64,000 nt of DNA, from contig DATEOF010000174.1 in assembly GCA_035274465.1 (NCBI GenBank), forward strand, positions 1-64,000, given 5' to 3'. Shown piece by piece: positions 34,511 through 43,041 of the stretch (position 1 is the first letter of the stretch; the number at the start of each line of letters is the position of its first letter). This DNA is from JADGRF01 sp035274465. Its GTDB lineage: Bacteria > Myxococcota_A > Polyangia > Polyangiales > JAFGIB01. The position numbers and the translations under genes are program-made. Below the pieces are notes generated by a model. The model did no database searches. It saw nothing but the letters and a program-made list of their open reading frames with translations, and was not told the DNA's origin.

Positions 34511-37500
34511 ATGCGAGTGTGCCGTGGCTTCGTGTTGGCGCTGTTCTTCCTGTTGTCCAGTTCGAGTTCAAAAATCGCCCGAGCCGAGGGCTCGGCCGAG
34601 TTCGACGCCGCGGATGTCTCGGGCACCCACGATCCGAACGATCAGGCGCTCACGCAGGACACGCAGCTCTACGTCGACATCTCCGCCTCCGCTGACGAGC
34701 AGATCTGTTGGCGAGGCAACGGCTCGCTGATCGTGTCGCGACCGAACGCCGGGGCATCGGTCGGTACGATCAACAACAACCAGTGCGTGGGCGCGGTCAC
34801 CGGAGTCGACGGCGCGTACGGCATCGACATGCAGTCCGACCAGAACCTCGGGACTGAATGGGACATTCGCGTGTGTCCCAAGAGTGTCAACGCCAACACA
34901 TGCTTCACCGGCACGGCAAATGAACGCATCGGACGGTTGTGGTCTTACAACTGGAACTTCCAGGAGAACACCAACTTCGCCGTCGACTATTCGATCAACG
35001 GCAGCGTGTTCGCGATCGTGCCCGGCGGCGCGGCCGGCCGCGACGCGGTGATCGAGATGCAGATGCGCGGCGTGTCCGGCGCGCGCTACCACCTGTTGGC
35101 CAACAGCATCGGTCCGGAGGATGACACCACGCCATTCGCGCGTGTCGGTCGCTCGGTGCCCAGGACGGGCCACCGCGTCACGCCCAGCTTCCCGCTGTAT
35201 CTGAACCTGCCGGCCAAGGCGCTCTACAACTGGCTCCAGCCCCAGATCACCAACGTGGTGCTGACGCCGAATTGCGGCGGCGGCATCGTGCAGGATCGCA
35301 CGCCAGGCACGATCAGCTTCAACAGCAACGTCACCGGCCAGTACGTGGTGATCTGTGACGTCGACAAGAACAGCGTCTATGACTTCGCCGCGCAGACTGA
35401 CTTCTCGTCGTTCGGCGCAGCCAGCGCGGGCGCCAATACTGTCACCTGGAATGGACGTAACAATGCCGGTACGAATGCCACCGAAGGTGACTACAACTGC
35501 ATCGTTCGGCTGAACGTCGGCGAGTTCCACTACATGGCCGAGGACATCGAGACTGCCTATCCCGGCATCCGCATGTTCCGGATCGAGAACGACAAGAGCA
35601 CGCGCACCGGCATCCCAATGTTCTGGGACGACACGCTCGTCCCCGCCGACGCCGAGAACATGCCCAACAGCCAGCTCTCGCCCGTGTCACCGGTCGCGGG
35701 CGGCCTGGATCCCGGCACCTACGCGAGCACGCCGACCGCGTTTTACTACACGGGCGGCAACACCAGCATGCCGCAGGGCAACGCTCGCGCCTGGGGCAAT
35801 TACGACGCCGACGGCAAGGGCAACGAGACCTTCCTCGATCAGTTTGCCTCCGCCGACACCGCGATCAGCACAGCGTTCGTGGTCAAGGTGATCGGGTCGG
35901 GCACCGACGCCGACTCGGACGGCCTCACCAACACGCGCGAGTGCGATATCGGCTCGAACCTCACGAACAACGACAGCGACGGCGACGGCGTGCTCGACGG
36001 CGTCGAAGCCAGCGCCAGCACCGCGCCCAACACCGACAACGACGGGCCGATCGACATCCTCGATCCGGACTCGGACAACGACGGGGTGAACGATGGCGCC
36101 GATCAAGACCGCCTCAATCCCAACGTCTGCCGCGACACCGACGGTGACAATTGCGACGACTGCGTCCTGACCGGCTCGAACAAGAGCGGCGGCAGTCCGA
36201 CCGGTGACGGCACCGACACCGACTCGGACGGCAAGTGCAACACCGGCGATCCCGACGATGACAACGACGGTGTGCCGGACGCGATGGACAGCGCGCCGCT
36301 CAATCCGAACGTCTGCCGCGACGTCGACAATGATCAGTGCGACGACTGCATCCTGACCGGCTCGAACCAGAGCGGCGGCAGTCCGTCCGGCGACGGCACC
36401 GACACGGACTCGGACGGAAACTGCAACACCGGCGATCCCGACGATGACAACGACGGTGTGCCGGACGCGATGGACAGCGATCCACTCGATCCGGACGTGT
36501 GCCGCGACATGGACGGCGACGCTTGCGATGACTGCGGTCTGACCGGGGCGAACGGCAGCGGCGGCGATACAGGCGACGACGGCGACGACGCGGACCATGA
36601 CGGGCTGTGCGACGACGGCTCGCCGGGCGGCGGCAACGACGGCGATCCCGACGATGACAACGACGGCGTGGACGACGGCGACGACTCTGCACCACTCGAC
36701 CCCACGCGCTGCCGCGACTCTGACGCTGATGGCTGCGACGACTGCGCGATCACCGGCGCAGACCAGAGTGGAGGCGACCCGCGCAACGACGGGCCCGACC
36801 CCGACGGCGACGGCAAGTGCAACTCGATGAGCATGCCGGGCGACGACTCGGACGGCGACGGCGTACCCGACTCCGAAGACCTCGATCGCGACAACGACGG
36901 CATCCCAAACACGGCCGAGGGCACGGGCGATCTCGACCGCGACGGCATTCCCAACGCGTTGGATCTCGACTCCGACGGCGATGGCCGCTGGGACGTGCTG
37001 GAAGGTGGCGGCGGCGATCTCGATCAGAACGACGACGGCCGCATCGACACGCAGCAGGACAGCGATCCGCGCGACGGCCTGCACGATCCGCTGCAACGCA
37101 GCGGCGGCGCGTTGCCCTTGCCGGACGGCGACGGCGACGGTGCACCGGACTTCCTCGACGCCGAAGACGATTCGGACGGCGACGGCGTGCCGGACTCCGA
37201 CGACCTGGATCGCGACAACGACGGCATCCCGAACAGCGCAGAAGGCCCGGGCGATCTCGACGGGGACGGCATCCCGAACGCGCTCGATCTCGACTCCGAC
37301 GGCGATGGTCGAACCGACATCCAGGAAGCAGGCGGTGGTGCGCTCGATGCGGACGGCGACGGTCGCATCGACGATCTCAGCGACAGCGATCCTCAGGACG
37401 GCCTGCACGATCCGCTGCAGCGCGATGGCGCGGCGTTGCCTCTGCCGGATGACGACGGTGATGGCAAGCCCGAGTTCCTCGATCCCGGCGACGACGCGGA

Positions 37501-40126
37501 CGGCGACGGCGTGCTCGACATCGACGATCTCGATCGAGACAACGACGGTATTCCTAACAGCGAAGAAGGCGACGGCGATCTGGATGGCGACGGCATCGCG
37601 AACGTGTTCGATCTGGACTCGGACGGCGATGGCGTGAGCGATCTGGTCGAAGCCGGTGGCGCCGAGCTGGACTCCGACGGAAACGGTCGCATCGATCCGC
37701 TGGAGGACCTGTCCCCACGCGACGGCTGGCACGATCCGCTGCAACGCGACGGTGGTGCCCTGCCCTTGCCCGACACCGACGGCGACGGCAAGCGCGACTT
37801 CCTCGATGTCGATGACGACGGGGACGGGGTGAGCACGCGCGACGAGCGCCCCCACGACGAGAGCGTCGACACCGATGGCGACGGCGATCCCGACTATCTC
37901 GACCCTGATGACGACGGCGACGGACTAAGCACGAGCGACGAGCGTCCCGACGGCGAGGATGTCGACAGCGATGAGGACGGCAGGCCGGACTATCTGGATC
38001 CGGATGACGACGACGACGGGGTCCCGACCAAGGATGAGTTGGACGACGACGGCAGCCCGCGCGACAGCGACAAAGACGGCAAGCCCGATCACCTGGACGC
38101 GGACGACGACGGCGATGGCATCCCGACGAGCGACGAGCGCAACGACGGCGAAGACATCGACACCGACGGCGATCACAAGCCCGATCATCTCGACGCGGAC
38201 GACGACGGCGATGGCATTCCGACCGAGGACGAGCCGGAGGACGCTGATCACGACGGCACGCCGGATCGGCTGGAGCCGAAGGATACGGGCACGCTGGCCG
38301 GCGGCGCGCTGTGCAGCGTTCGTCAGCCGGGCTCGGCGACGCACGGGCTCGGACTGTCGCTGGTGTTGTTGTCAATCGCAGCCGCTTGCGCTCTCCGAGG
38401 CCGCCGCCGCCGCACGCGACATACCCGCACGCGCCGCAGGTGGTTGCTGCTGGCAGCTGCAGGTGGCGTGCTCGCGGGGCAACAACGCGCGCACGCCCAG
38501 GTCGCGCTGGATCAGTACCGGCCTGCTCCGCTTGCCACGGATGGCTTCGCGATCGGCAGGCCGGTCGTCTTGCCGCACCTCGGCGTCGGCGCGGTGCTCG
38601 AGCTCGATTACGCGAACGATCCGCTGGTCTACGAACGCGTACCCGGCGACCCCGACAGCGAGGAGCACGTGGTCGAGACCGACCTGGTGCTCCACGCAGC
38701 CTTTGCGCTCGGTCTGTGGGATCGCCTGGCGTTGTTCCTCGGGGTGCCGGTGCACCTCGTGATGGACGGCGACTCGAACCTGAGCATTCCGGCGCCGCTC
38801 GCAGACGGCGCCGGGCTCGGCGACATCCTGTTTGGCGCGCGCGTCCGCATCGCGGGCGATGACGAGTCGCTCCTGGCATTCGCCGGCGAGTTGCTCGCGC
38901 GCTTCCCGACGGCCGAGGCCGCGGATCGCGATCAAAGCTACCGCGGCGACGAGATCGGCAGCTACGAGCCCGCGCTGCTGCTGGAGCTGCACGCTGGAAT
39001 CTTCGACGTGCGCGCGCGCACGGCAGTACGCCTGCGCGACCCCGTGACGATCGGCAGCCTCGAGCTCGGGCAGGAATTCTTGTACGGCCTCGGCATGCGG
39101 CTGCGTGTATTGCGATCGCTCCACCTGCACGGGGAATTTCACGGCAGCACCTTCTTGAATGACGCGTTCGACCGCGAGCACAGCCCCGCGGAGGCCCTGT
39201 TCGGAGCCAAGCTCGACCTCACGGGCTGGGTGATCGGCGCCGCGGCGGGGCCGGGTTTGATGCGCGGCTATGGTTCACCCGACGTGCGAGTAGTCGGCAT
39301 GCTCGGTTACGCCGAACCGCGCGAGGTCGTCGCGCCGCCGGTCGACACCGACCACGACGGGCTGCTCGATCTCCAGGACAAATGCCCGCGCGAGCCCGAA
39401 GACTTCGACCACTTTCAAGACACGGATGGTTGCCCAGATCCTGACAATGATCAGGACGGTGTGTTGGACGTCACAGACAAGTGCCGGAACGACCCGGAAG
39501 ACATCGATTCGTTCGAGGATGCTGACGGCTGCCCGGATCCGGACAACGATCGAGACGGAATCCTGGACGTGAACGATCGCTGCCCGCTCGAGGCGGAAGA
39601 CACGGACGACTTCGAAGACTCCGACGGTTGCCCAGATCCCGACAACGACAAGGATCGGATCCTGGATCCGAACGACGCCTGCCCCGACCAGCCGGAGGAC
39701 TTCGACGGCTTCGAAGACACCGACGGTTGCCCGGAACCAGGCGAGGGCTTGGTCAGGCTCACCTGCGAAAAAATCGAAATCAAGGATTCGGTGTACTTCG
39801 ATTCGGGCAAAGACCGCATTCAAGAGCGCTCGTTCACATTGCTCAATCAGGTGGCGGCCGTACTGCAGCAAGCGACACAGATCAAACGCTTGCGCGTCGA
39901 GGGCCACACTGACGACAAGGGCAAGGACTCCTATAACCTCGAGTTGTCCCAGCGTCGTGCCGCGGCGGTCCTGCGCTACCTCGTCGAGCGCGGTATAGCC
40001 GAAGATCGCCTGGCGTCCGAGGGATATGGCGAGACGAAACCCATCACCGACAACAAGACTGCGGCTGGCCGCAGCCAAAATCGGCGGGTGGAATTCCTAG
40101 TCATTGAGAGTGATGGTTGTCCGTAG
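34511..40126 (+). CDS. TSP3 surface protein joined to OmpA-family barrel protein in one frame
   Basis: A continuous 1871-codon frame. Residues 1-25 are a Sec signal. About 26-460 is an exported beta-rich region including a FlgD-like turn (NTVTWNGRNNAG). About 460-1260 is a long Asp-rich TSP3 calcium-binding array with three classes of internal repeats. Residues about 1264-1305 look like a MYXO-CTERM sorting signal (GGALCSV, hydrophobic segment, Arg-rich tail), which normally ends a protein. It is followed in frame by a second signal-like segment (RRRWLLLAAAGGVLAG...RAHA, cleavage near 1329), a barrel domain, four TSP3-like modules (about 1615-1750) and a C-terminal OmpA peptidoglycan-binding domain (VEGHTDDKG). 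The second half could start separately at an internal TTG or GTG. Either way there is no stop. Confidence 0.8.
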   Translation: MRVCRGFVLALFFLLSSSSSKIARAEGSAEFDAADVSGTHDPNDQALTQDTQLYVDISASADEQICWRGNGSLIVSRPNAGASVGTINNNQCVGAVTGVDGAYGIDMQSDQNLGTEWDIRVCPKSVNANTCFTGTANERIGRLWSYNWNFQENTNFAVDYSINGSVFAIVPGGAAGRDAVIEMQMRGVSGARYHLLANSIGPEDDTTPFARVGRSVPRTGHRVTPSFPLYLNLPAKALYNWLQPQITNVVLTPNCGGGIVQDRTPGTISFNSNVTGQYVVICDVDKNSVYDFAAQTDFSSFGAASAGANTVTWNGRNNAGTNATEGDYNCIVRLNVGEFHYMAEDIETAYPGIRMFRIENDKSTRTGIPMFWDDTLVPADAENMPNSQLSPVSPVAGGLDPGTYASTPTAFYYTGGNTSMPQGNARAWGNYDADGKGNETFLDQFASADTAISTAFVVKVIGSGTDADSDGLTNTRECDIGSNLTNNDSDGDGVLDGVEASASTAPNTDNDGPIDILDPDSDNDGVNDGADQDRLNPNVCRDTDGDNCDDCVLTGSNKSGGSPTGDGTDTDSDGKCNTGDPDDDNDGVPDAMDSAPLNPNVCRDVDNDQCDDCILTGSNQSGGSPSGDGTDTDSDGNCNTGDPDDDNDGVPDAMDSDPLDPDVCRDMDGDACDDCGLTGANGSGGDTGDDGDDADHDGLCDDGSPGGGNDGDPDDDNDGVDDGDDSAPLDPTRCRDSDADGCDDCAITGADQSGGDPRNDGPDPDGDGKCNSMSMPGDDSDGDGVPDSEDLDRDNDGIPNTAEGTGDLDRDGIPNALDLDSDGDGRWDVLEGGGGDLDQNDDGRIDTQQDSDPRDGLHDPLQRSGGALPLPDGDGDGAPDFLDAEDDSDGDGVPDSDDLDRDNDGIPNSAEGPGDLDGDGIPNALDLDSDGDGRTDIQEAGGGALDADGDGRIDDLSDSDPQDGLHDPLQRDGAALPLPDDDGDGKPEFLDPGDDADGDGVLDIDDLDRDNDGIPNSEEGDGDLDGDGIANVFDLDSDGDGVSDLVEAGGAELDSDGNGRIDPLEDLSPRDGWHDPLQRDGGALPLPDTDGDGKRDFLDVDDDGDGVSTRDERPHDESVDTDGDGDPDYLDPDDDGDGLSTSDERPDGEDVDSDEDGRPDYLDPDDDDDGVPTKDELDDDGSPRDSDKDGKPDHLDADDDGDGIPTSDERNDGEDIDTDGDHKPDHLDADDDGDGIPTEDEPEDADHDGTPDRLEPKDTGTLAGGALCSVRQPGSATHGLGLSLVLLSIAAACALRGRRRRTRHTRTRRRWLLLAAAGGVLAGQQRAHAQVALDQYRPAPLATDGFAIGRPVVLPHLGVGAVLELDYANDPLVYERVPGDPDSEEHVVETDLVLHAAFALGLWDRLALFLGVPVHLVMDGDSNLSIPAPLADGAGLGDILFGARVRIAGDDESLLAFAGELLARFPTAEAADRDQSYRGDEIGSYEPALLLELHAGIFDVRARTAVRLRDPVTIGSLELGQEFLYGLGMRLRVLRSLHLHGEFHGSTFLNDAFDREHSPAEALFGAKLDLTGWVIGAAAGPGLMRGYGSPDVRVVGMLGYAEPREVVAPPVDTDHDGLLDLQDKCPREPEDFDHFQDTDGCPDPDNDQDGVLDVTDKCRNDPEDIDSFEDADGCPDPDNDRDGILDVNDRCPLEAEDTDDFEDSDGCPDPDNDKDRILDPNDACPDQPEDFDGFEDTDGCPEPGEGLVRLTCEKIEIKDSVYFDSGKDRIQERSFTLLNQVAAVLQQATQIKRLRVEGHTDDKGKDSYNLELSQRRAAAVLRYLVERGIAEDRLASEGYGETKPITDNKTAAGRSQNRRVEFLVIESDGCP
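36128..36841 (+). repeat. Cys-containing TSP3 repeats, about 62-70 residues each
   Basis: Four tandem units start at 36128, 36314, 36500 and 36710 (spacing 186, 186 and 210 bases). Each begins with CRDxDxDxCDDC and continues with a Gly/Ser-rich segment and an Asp-rich DPDDDNDGVxD calcium loop. The paired Cys suggest disulfides on top of calcium binding. Confidence 0.75.
36842..37813 (+). repeat. Three 324-base (108-residue) TSP3 superrepeats
   Basis: Units at 36842-37165, 37166-37489 and 37490-37813 have exactly equal length. Each contains DGDGVxDxxDLDRDNDGIPN, a DLDSDGDG block, an RDGLHDPLQR-like segment and ALPLP. The equal spacing without gaps points to recent in-frame duplication. Confidence 0.8.
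37814..38285 (+). repeat. Five 96-base (32-residue) TSP3 units
   Basis: Units start at 37814, 37910, 38006, 38102 and 38198, each of 96 bases (the last slightly shorter). Each has the pattern DDDGDG-x-x-T-x-DE ... DxDGxPDxLD. They end just before the MYXO-CTERM-like segment. Confidence 0.8.
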
Positions 40127-40199
40127 GCTGCGCTGCTAAACACCGCCGCTAGTGCGCGTTAGGCCTATTGTGCGTGGCGCGCACTGATCTTCCAAAGCG

Positions 40200-40249
40200 C
40201 CACAGCTACAAACCGGGGCCATGACGTTGCCCCGTGCCCGGAGCTGTGG
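40200..40249. repeat. Intergenic hairpin upstream of the KSAFVR-repeat gene
   Basis: CCACAGCT (40200-40207) pairs with AGCTGTGG (40242-40249), and inside it CGGGGC (40214-40219) pairs with GCCCCG (40229-40234). No T-run follows. It lies 74 bases after the OmpA fusion stop and could be its transcript end or a leader structure of the next gene. Confidence 0.45.
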
Positions 40250-40326
40250 TTCTCTACGCTGGCCCTCGGGGGAGATGCCTCGGTTGCGCGAGTGCCGACC
40301 GGGCCCAGATCGGAGAGCCAACGCTC

Positions 40327-40851
40327 ATGCCTAAAAGAAAGAAGTCAGTCGGGAAACCTAACAAGTCGGCTTTCGTGCGTAGCCTTTCATTCGACACGCC
40401 GTCAGCCGAAGTGATTGCCAAAGCGAAGGCCAAAGGCATGACACTAACCCGCAACGACGTGCACGCCATTCGCGCGATCGCGCGACGCAAGCAGACACCT
40501 GGCAAGGGGACTGGTCTGGCGCGCGCGGTGCGACGCTCGGGCGGTGTGAACAAGTCCGCATTCGTGCGTTCGCTGCCGGGCTCGCTCAGTGCGGCCGAAG
40601 TCATCCGGCGCGCGAAGGACAAAGGGATCAAGCTGAGCGCGGCGCAGGTCTACACCATCCGCGCCAACGCCAGGCGCAAAGCCGATGAAGTCGGCGCGCC
40701 GCTCGGCATCAAGAAGGCCATCGGTGGCCGGGCTTCCGGTGGCGGCGCTTCCGAGTCCGCCTTTTTGCAGATGGCGCTCGAGCTCGGGCTGGTGCGCGCG
40801 GAAGGAATCCTCGGCTCGCTGCGCGATCGTGCAGCGGTCGGGCTGAGCTGA
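40327..40851 (+). CDS. Protein with repeated NKSAFVR modules, possibly nucleic-acid binding
   Basis: A 174-residue basic protein with a Lys/Arg-rich start (MPKRKKS). Two copies of a 44-residue module lie at 12-55 and 75-118: NKSAFVRSL, a short Ser/Pro segment, AEVIxxAKxKGxxL, then VxxIRAxARRK. The modules look like compact helical units with a basic end, a composition common in DNA- or RNA-binding proteins. A third segment at 143-172 begins Glu-Ser-Ala-Phe but is acidic and may be a regulatory or dimerisation helix. I know related anonymous proteins in deltaproteobacteria but no assigned function. The start at 40327 follows the composition change. Confidence 0.65.
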   Translation: MPKRKKSVGKPNKSAFVRSLSFDTPSAEVIAKAKAKGMTLTRNDVHAIRAIARRKQTPGKGTGLARAVRRSGGVNKSAFVRSLPGSLSAAEVIRRAKDKGIKLSAAQVYTIRANARRKADEVGAPLGIKKAIGGRASGGGASESAFLQMALELGLVRAEGILGSLRDRAAVGLS

Positions 40852-40924
40852 GGGATACCCCGTCGCCGGGCGTTGCAGCCATAGGCGGCAGGCACAAAAC
40901 AATCAGATTGCGTAGCTAATTCCG

Positions 40925-40950
40925 CCATGGTGCTCCGGCGAGCACCATGG
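40925..40950. repeat. Perfect 10-bp inverted repeat
   Basis: CCATGGTGCT and AGCACCATGG flank a six-base loop (CCGGCG), between the KSAFVR-repeat gene and the next lipoprotein gene. Following sequence is not T-rich. It could be an operator or a weak transcript end. The upstream-most ATG of the next gene (40947) falls within its right arm. Confidence 0.5.
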
Positions 40951-41744
40951 CAGCATGGCCTTTGTATCGCGTCTCCATGCTGAAGTACCTCGCAGGACGC
41001 AGCGGCCACCTCGAACACTTGGCTGACACAAGTCATAAGTGCCTCGCGGTCAAAAGCCCACATCACCGGTCGGGTGACAGCTGGCGGTTCGGTTCCGCGC
41101 TCCTCGCGGTAGTTGCCCTGCTGACATTTCTGACAGCCTGCGGCGACGGTGCGCCGATGCGCAGGTATACCCGCAACAATCCCGCGAAGGACCCGGACGC
41201 CTCGGCAGCCGTCGACGCAGGGGACGTCTGTCCAACCTTCGACGCCAAGTTCCGCGACGCGCACAAGACGTGTGAGTCCGATGGCGACTGCGAGGCGGTG
41301 CTCGTTACGGTGAGCTGCAACGGGTCGAAGAAGGTATTCGGCGTGGCAGTCGATCAGCGCGAGGACTTCGATCGTTGTCTGCCCATGCCGAGCGCTTCGC
41401 GTGCATGCCCCAGCCAGGTGTCGCCGACGCGCGCGGAAGATGGCCGAGTGCCCGTAAAGGCGGACGCGTCGGATGTCGTGGCGCATTGCATCGCCAGAAC
41501 GTGTCAGGCGCGCATCGACGATCGGCCCTGCGGCGACACCACGTGTCACGCCGGCGAGCTCTGCGTCGCGCGTCAAATGAGCGGCGCGATCGAGACCGAA
41601 TGCCTGCCCAACCCGTGCGGCGAAAAAGCGCTCGATTGCACCTGCGCCGAATCGGTATGCCAAGTGCACAGCGATAAGCTGCGCATGTGCGCGGTCGAGC
41701 AGGTAGAGGACTCGGACGTGTTCTGCAAGACGGTCCTGCGCTAG
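40947..41744 (+). CDS. Cys-rich lipoprotein, function unknown
   Basis: The open frame codes for up to 265 residues. The likely signal peptide is internal (WRFGSALLAVVALLTFLTAC), with Cys in a lipobox (Leu-Thr-Ala-Cys) about 65 residues in, so the real start is probably downstream of 40947; no candidate has a good ribosome site. The mature part (about 200 residues) has about 15 cysteines, spaced as in small disulfide-rich domains, including TCESDGDCEAV and CGDTTCHAGELC. The pattern is common in myxobacterial lipoproteins, but no family or function is recognised. Confidence 0.6.
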   Translation: MAAWPLYRVSMLKYLAGRSGHLEHLADTSHKCLAVKSPHHRSGDSWRFGSALLAVVALLTFLTACGDGAPMRRYTRNNPAKDPDASAAVDAGDVCPTFDAKFRDAHKTCESDGDCEAVLVTVSCNGSKKVFGVAVDQREDFDRCLPMPSASRACPSQVSPTRAEDGRVPVKADASDVVAHCIARTCQARIDDRPCGDTTCHAGELCVARQMSGAIETECLPNPCGEKALDCTCAESVCQVHSDKLRMCAVEQVEDSDVFCKTVLR

Positions 41745-41777
41745 CGCGAGTGGACGGTTGACCCGGGGGGCCGAAGC

Positions 41778-42989
41778 ATGCGGTGCTGCGCACCGATGCG
41801 TCTGACACGCCCTGTTTCGCTGTTAGTCAGCCTGTGCCTCGCGGCCGCGTGCGCCGCCCCGACGCCCCGCGCGACTCCGCCGGCGAATTCGACCGCGTAT
41901 GCGGTCGCGACCCAGGGGCCCGCGGCGGTGGCCTGGCCCGAAGCCGGCGCGCGCTTTCGCAGCCAGGGCGAGAGCTGGCTCGGCGCAGACAGCGCCTATT
42001 CGGTGGATCTGGGCGGCGGGCGCGTGTTGTGGCTGTTCGGCGATACGTTCGTCGACCCGGCGCGCGACGGCTCGCGCACCGACGGCCCCAACTTCTTCTT
42101 GCACAACAGCCTGGCGCTGCAGACCCCTACCGAGGACACATCGCAATATGACCTGACGCGTTCACAGCTGGCGTTTTTCTACGGCCCTCCCCGCGCGCAG
42201 GTTCCAACCGCCTATTTCCCCGAGACGCCACAGGCTGATTGGTTTTGGCCGCTTCACGGCACGCGCATGCCAGACGGCTCACTGCTCCTGTTTCGCATGC
42301 GCGTCAGCAAGGTGGAGGGCGGCTTTGGCTTCAACGTGGTCGCCTGGGACGCGATCGCGATCGATCAACCCGAATCCGAGCCCGGCGCATGGCGACCGCG
42401 AGTGCTCACGCCGGACACGGGCGCGACCGAAATTCTGCTCGGTAGCAGCGTGCTGATCGACGGCGACCACCTCTACGCGTACGCAGCCAGGAACCGCGAC
42501 GACGATCACACGATCTCGCTCGCGCGCTTCACGCTCGCAGAGCTGTCAGGCTTGCGCGAGGGCGCGCTCGCCGATCCAGAGTGGTACACGGCGAGCGGTT
42601 ATCGGCGACAGAGCGCTGGCGGTCGCGCAGAGCCATTGATCGCAGGTGGCCAGATCGAATTCAGCGTGCACTACGAAGCGCGCCTGCGCTGCTTCGTGCA
42701 GATCCAGATGTCCGGCCTGTTCGTGAGCGATCCGAACACGGCGATCGTGATGCGTACCGCTCCTCGCCCGGAGGGACCGTGGTCCGCACCGCAGAGGCTG
42801 TGGAAGCCGCCGGCACCGCCAGGCACCGATGCGAGCAAGCTGCTCGCCTACGCGGCCAAGGCGCACCCCGAGCAACGCGGCGGCGACCTGGTGGTGACCT
42901 ACGTGGAGAACGATGTCGCACACCCTACGCCTCTCGACTCGGTCTACTACCCGGAGGTCCTGCGCATCACGTTCCCGCGCGGAAATTAG
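41778..42989 (+). CDS. Beta-propeller lipoprotein (DUF4185/DUF5005-like)
   Basis: A 403-residue lipoprotein with lipobox Leu-Ala-Ala-Ala-Cys. The mature region fits glycosidase-like five-bladed propeller families: VLWLFGDTFVD, the FFLHNSLAL segment, repeated Trp/Phe-rich strands, WFWPLHGTRMPDGSLLLF and a late GPWSAP blade. Related DUF4185 proteins are suspected polysaccharide-acting enzymes, but catalysis is not shown. It is 33 bases downstream of the preceding lipoprotein, on the same strand, and 52 bases before the large lamin-tail lipoprotein, so these may form a run of surface genes. Confidence 0.65.
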   Translation: MRCCAPMRLTRPVSLLVSLCLAAACAAPTPRATPPANSTAYAVATQGPAAVAWPEAGARFRSQGESWLGADSAYSVDLGGGRVLWLFGDTFVDPARDGSRTDGPNFFLHNSLALQTPTEDTSQYDLTRSQLAFFYGPPRAQVPTAYFPETPQADWFWPLHGTRMPDGSLLLFRMRVSKVEGGFGFNVVAWDAIAIDQPESEPGAWRPRVLTPDTGATEILLGSSVLIDGDHLYAYAARNRDDDHTISLARFTLAELSGLREGALADPEWYTASGYRRQSAGGRAEPLIAGGQIEFSVHYEARLRCFVQIQMSGLFVSDPNTAIVMRTAPRPEGPWSAPQRLWKPPAPPGTDASKLLAYAAKAHPEQRGGDLVVTYVENDVAHPTPLDSVYYPEVLRITFPRGN

Positions 42990-43041
42990 ACCTGGTACGA
43001 CGCTTGCTGCGTCTACCTCGCCCAGGTCCGCTGAAACGTAG

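Noticed and set aside
35687..37855. Long minus-strand frame over the TSP3 region (722 codons)
   Set aside because: It mirrors an Asp-rich repeat, giving a Val/Ala/Ile repetitive product with no signal or motif.
36128..38285. Regular repeats suggesting a CRISPR array
   Set aside because: The repeats are in-frame, translate to Asp-rich calcium-binding units and have no variable spacers.
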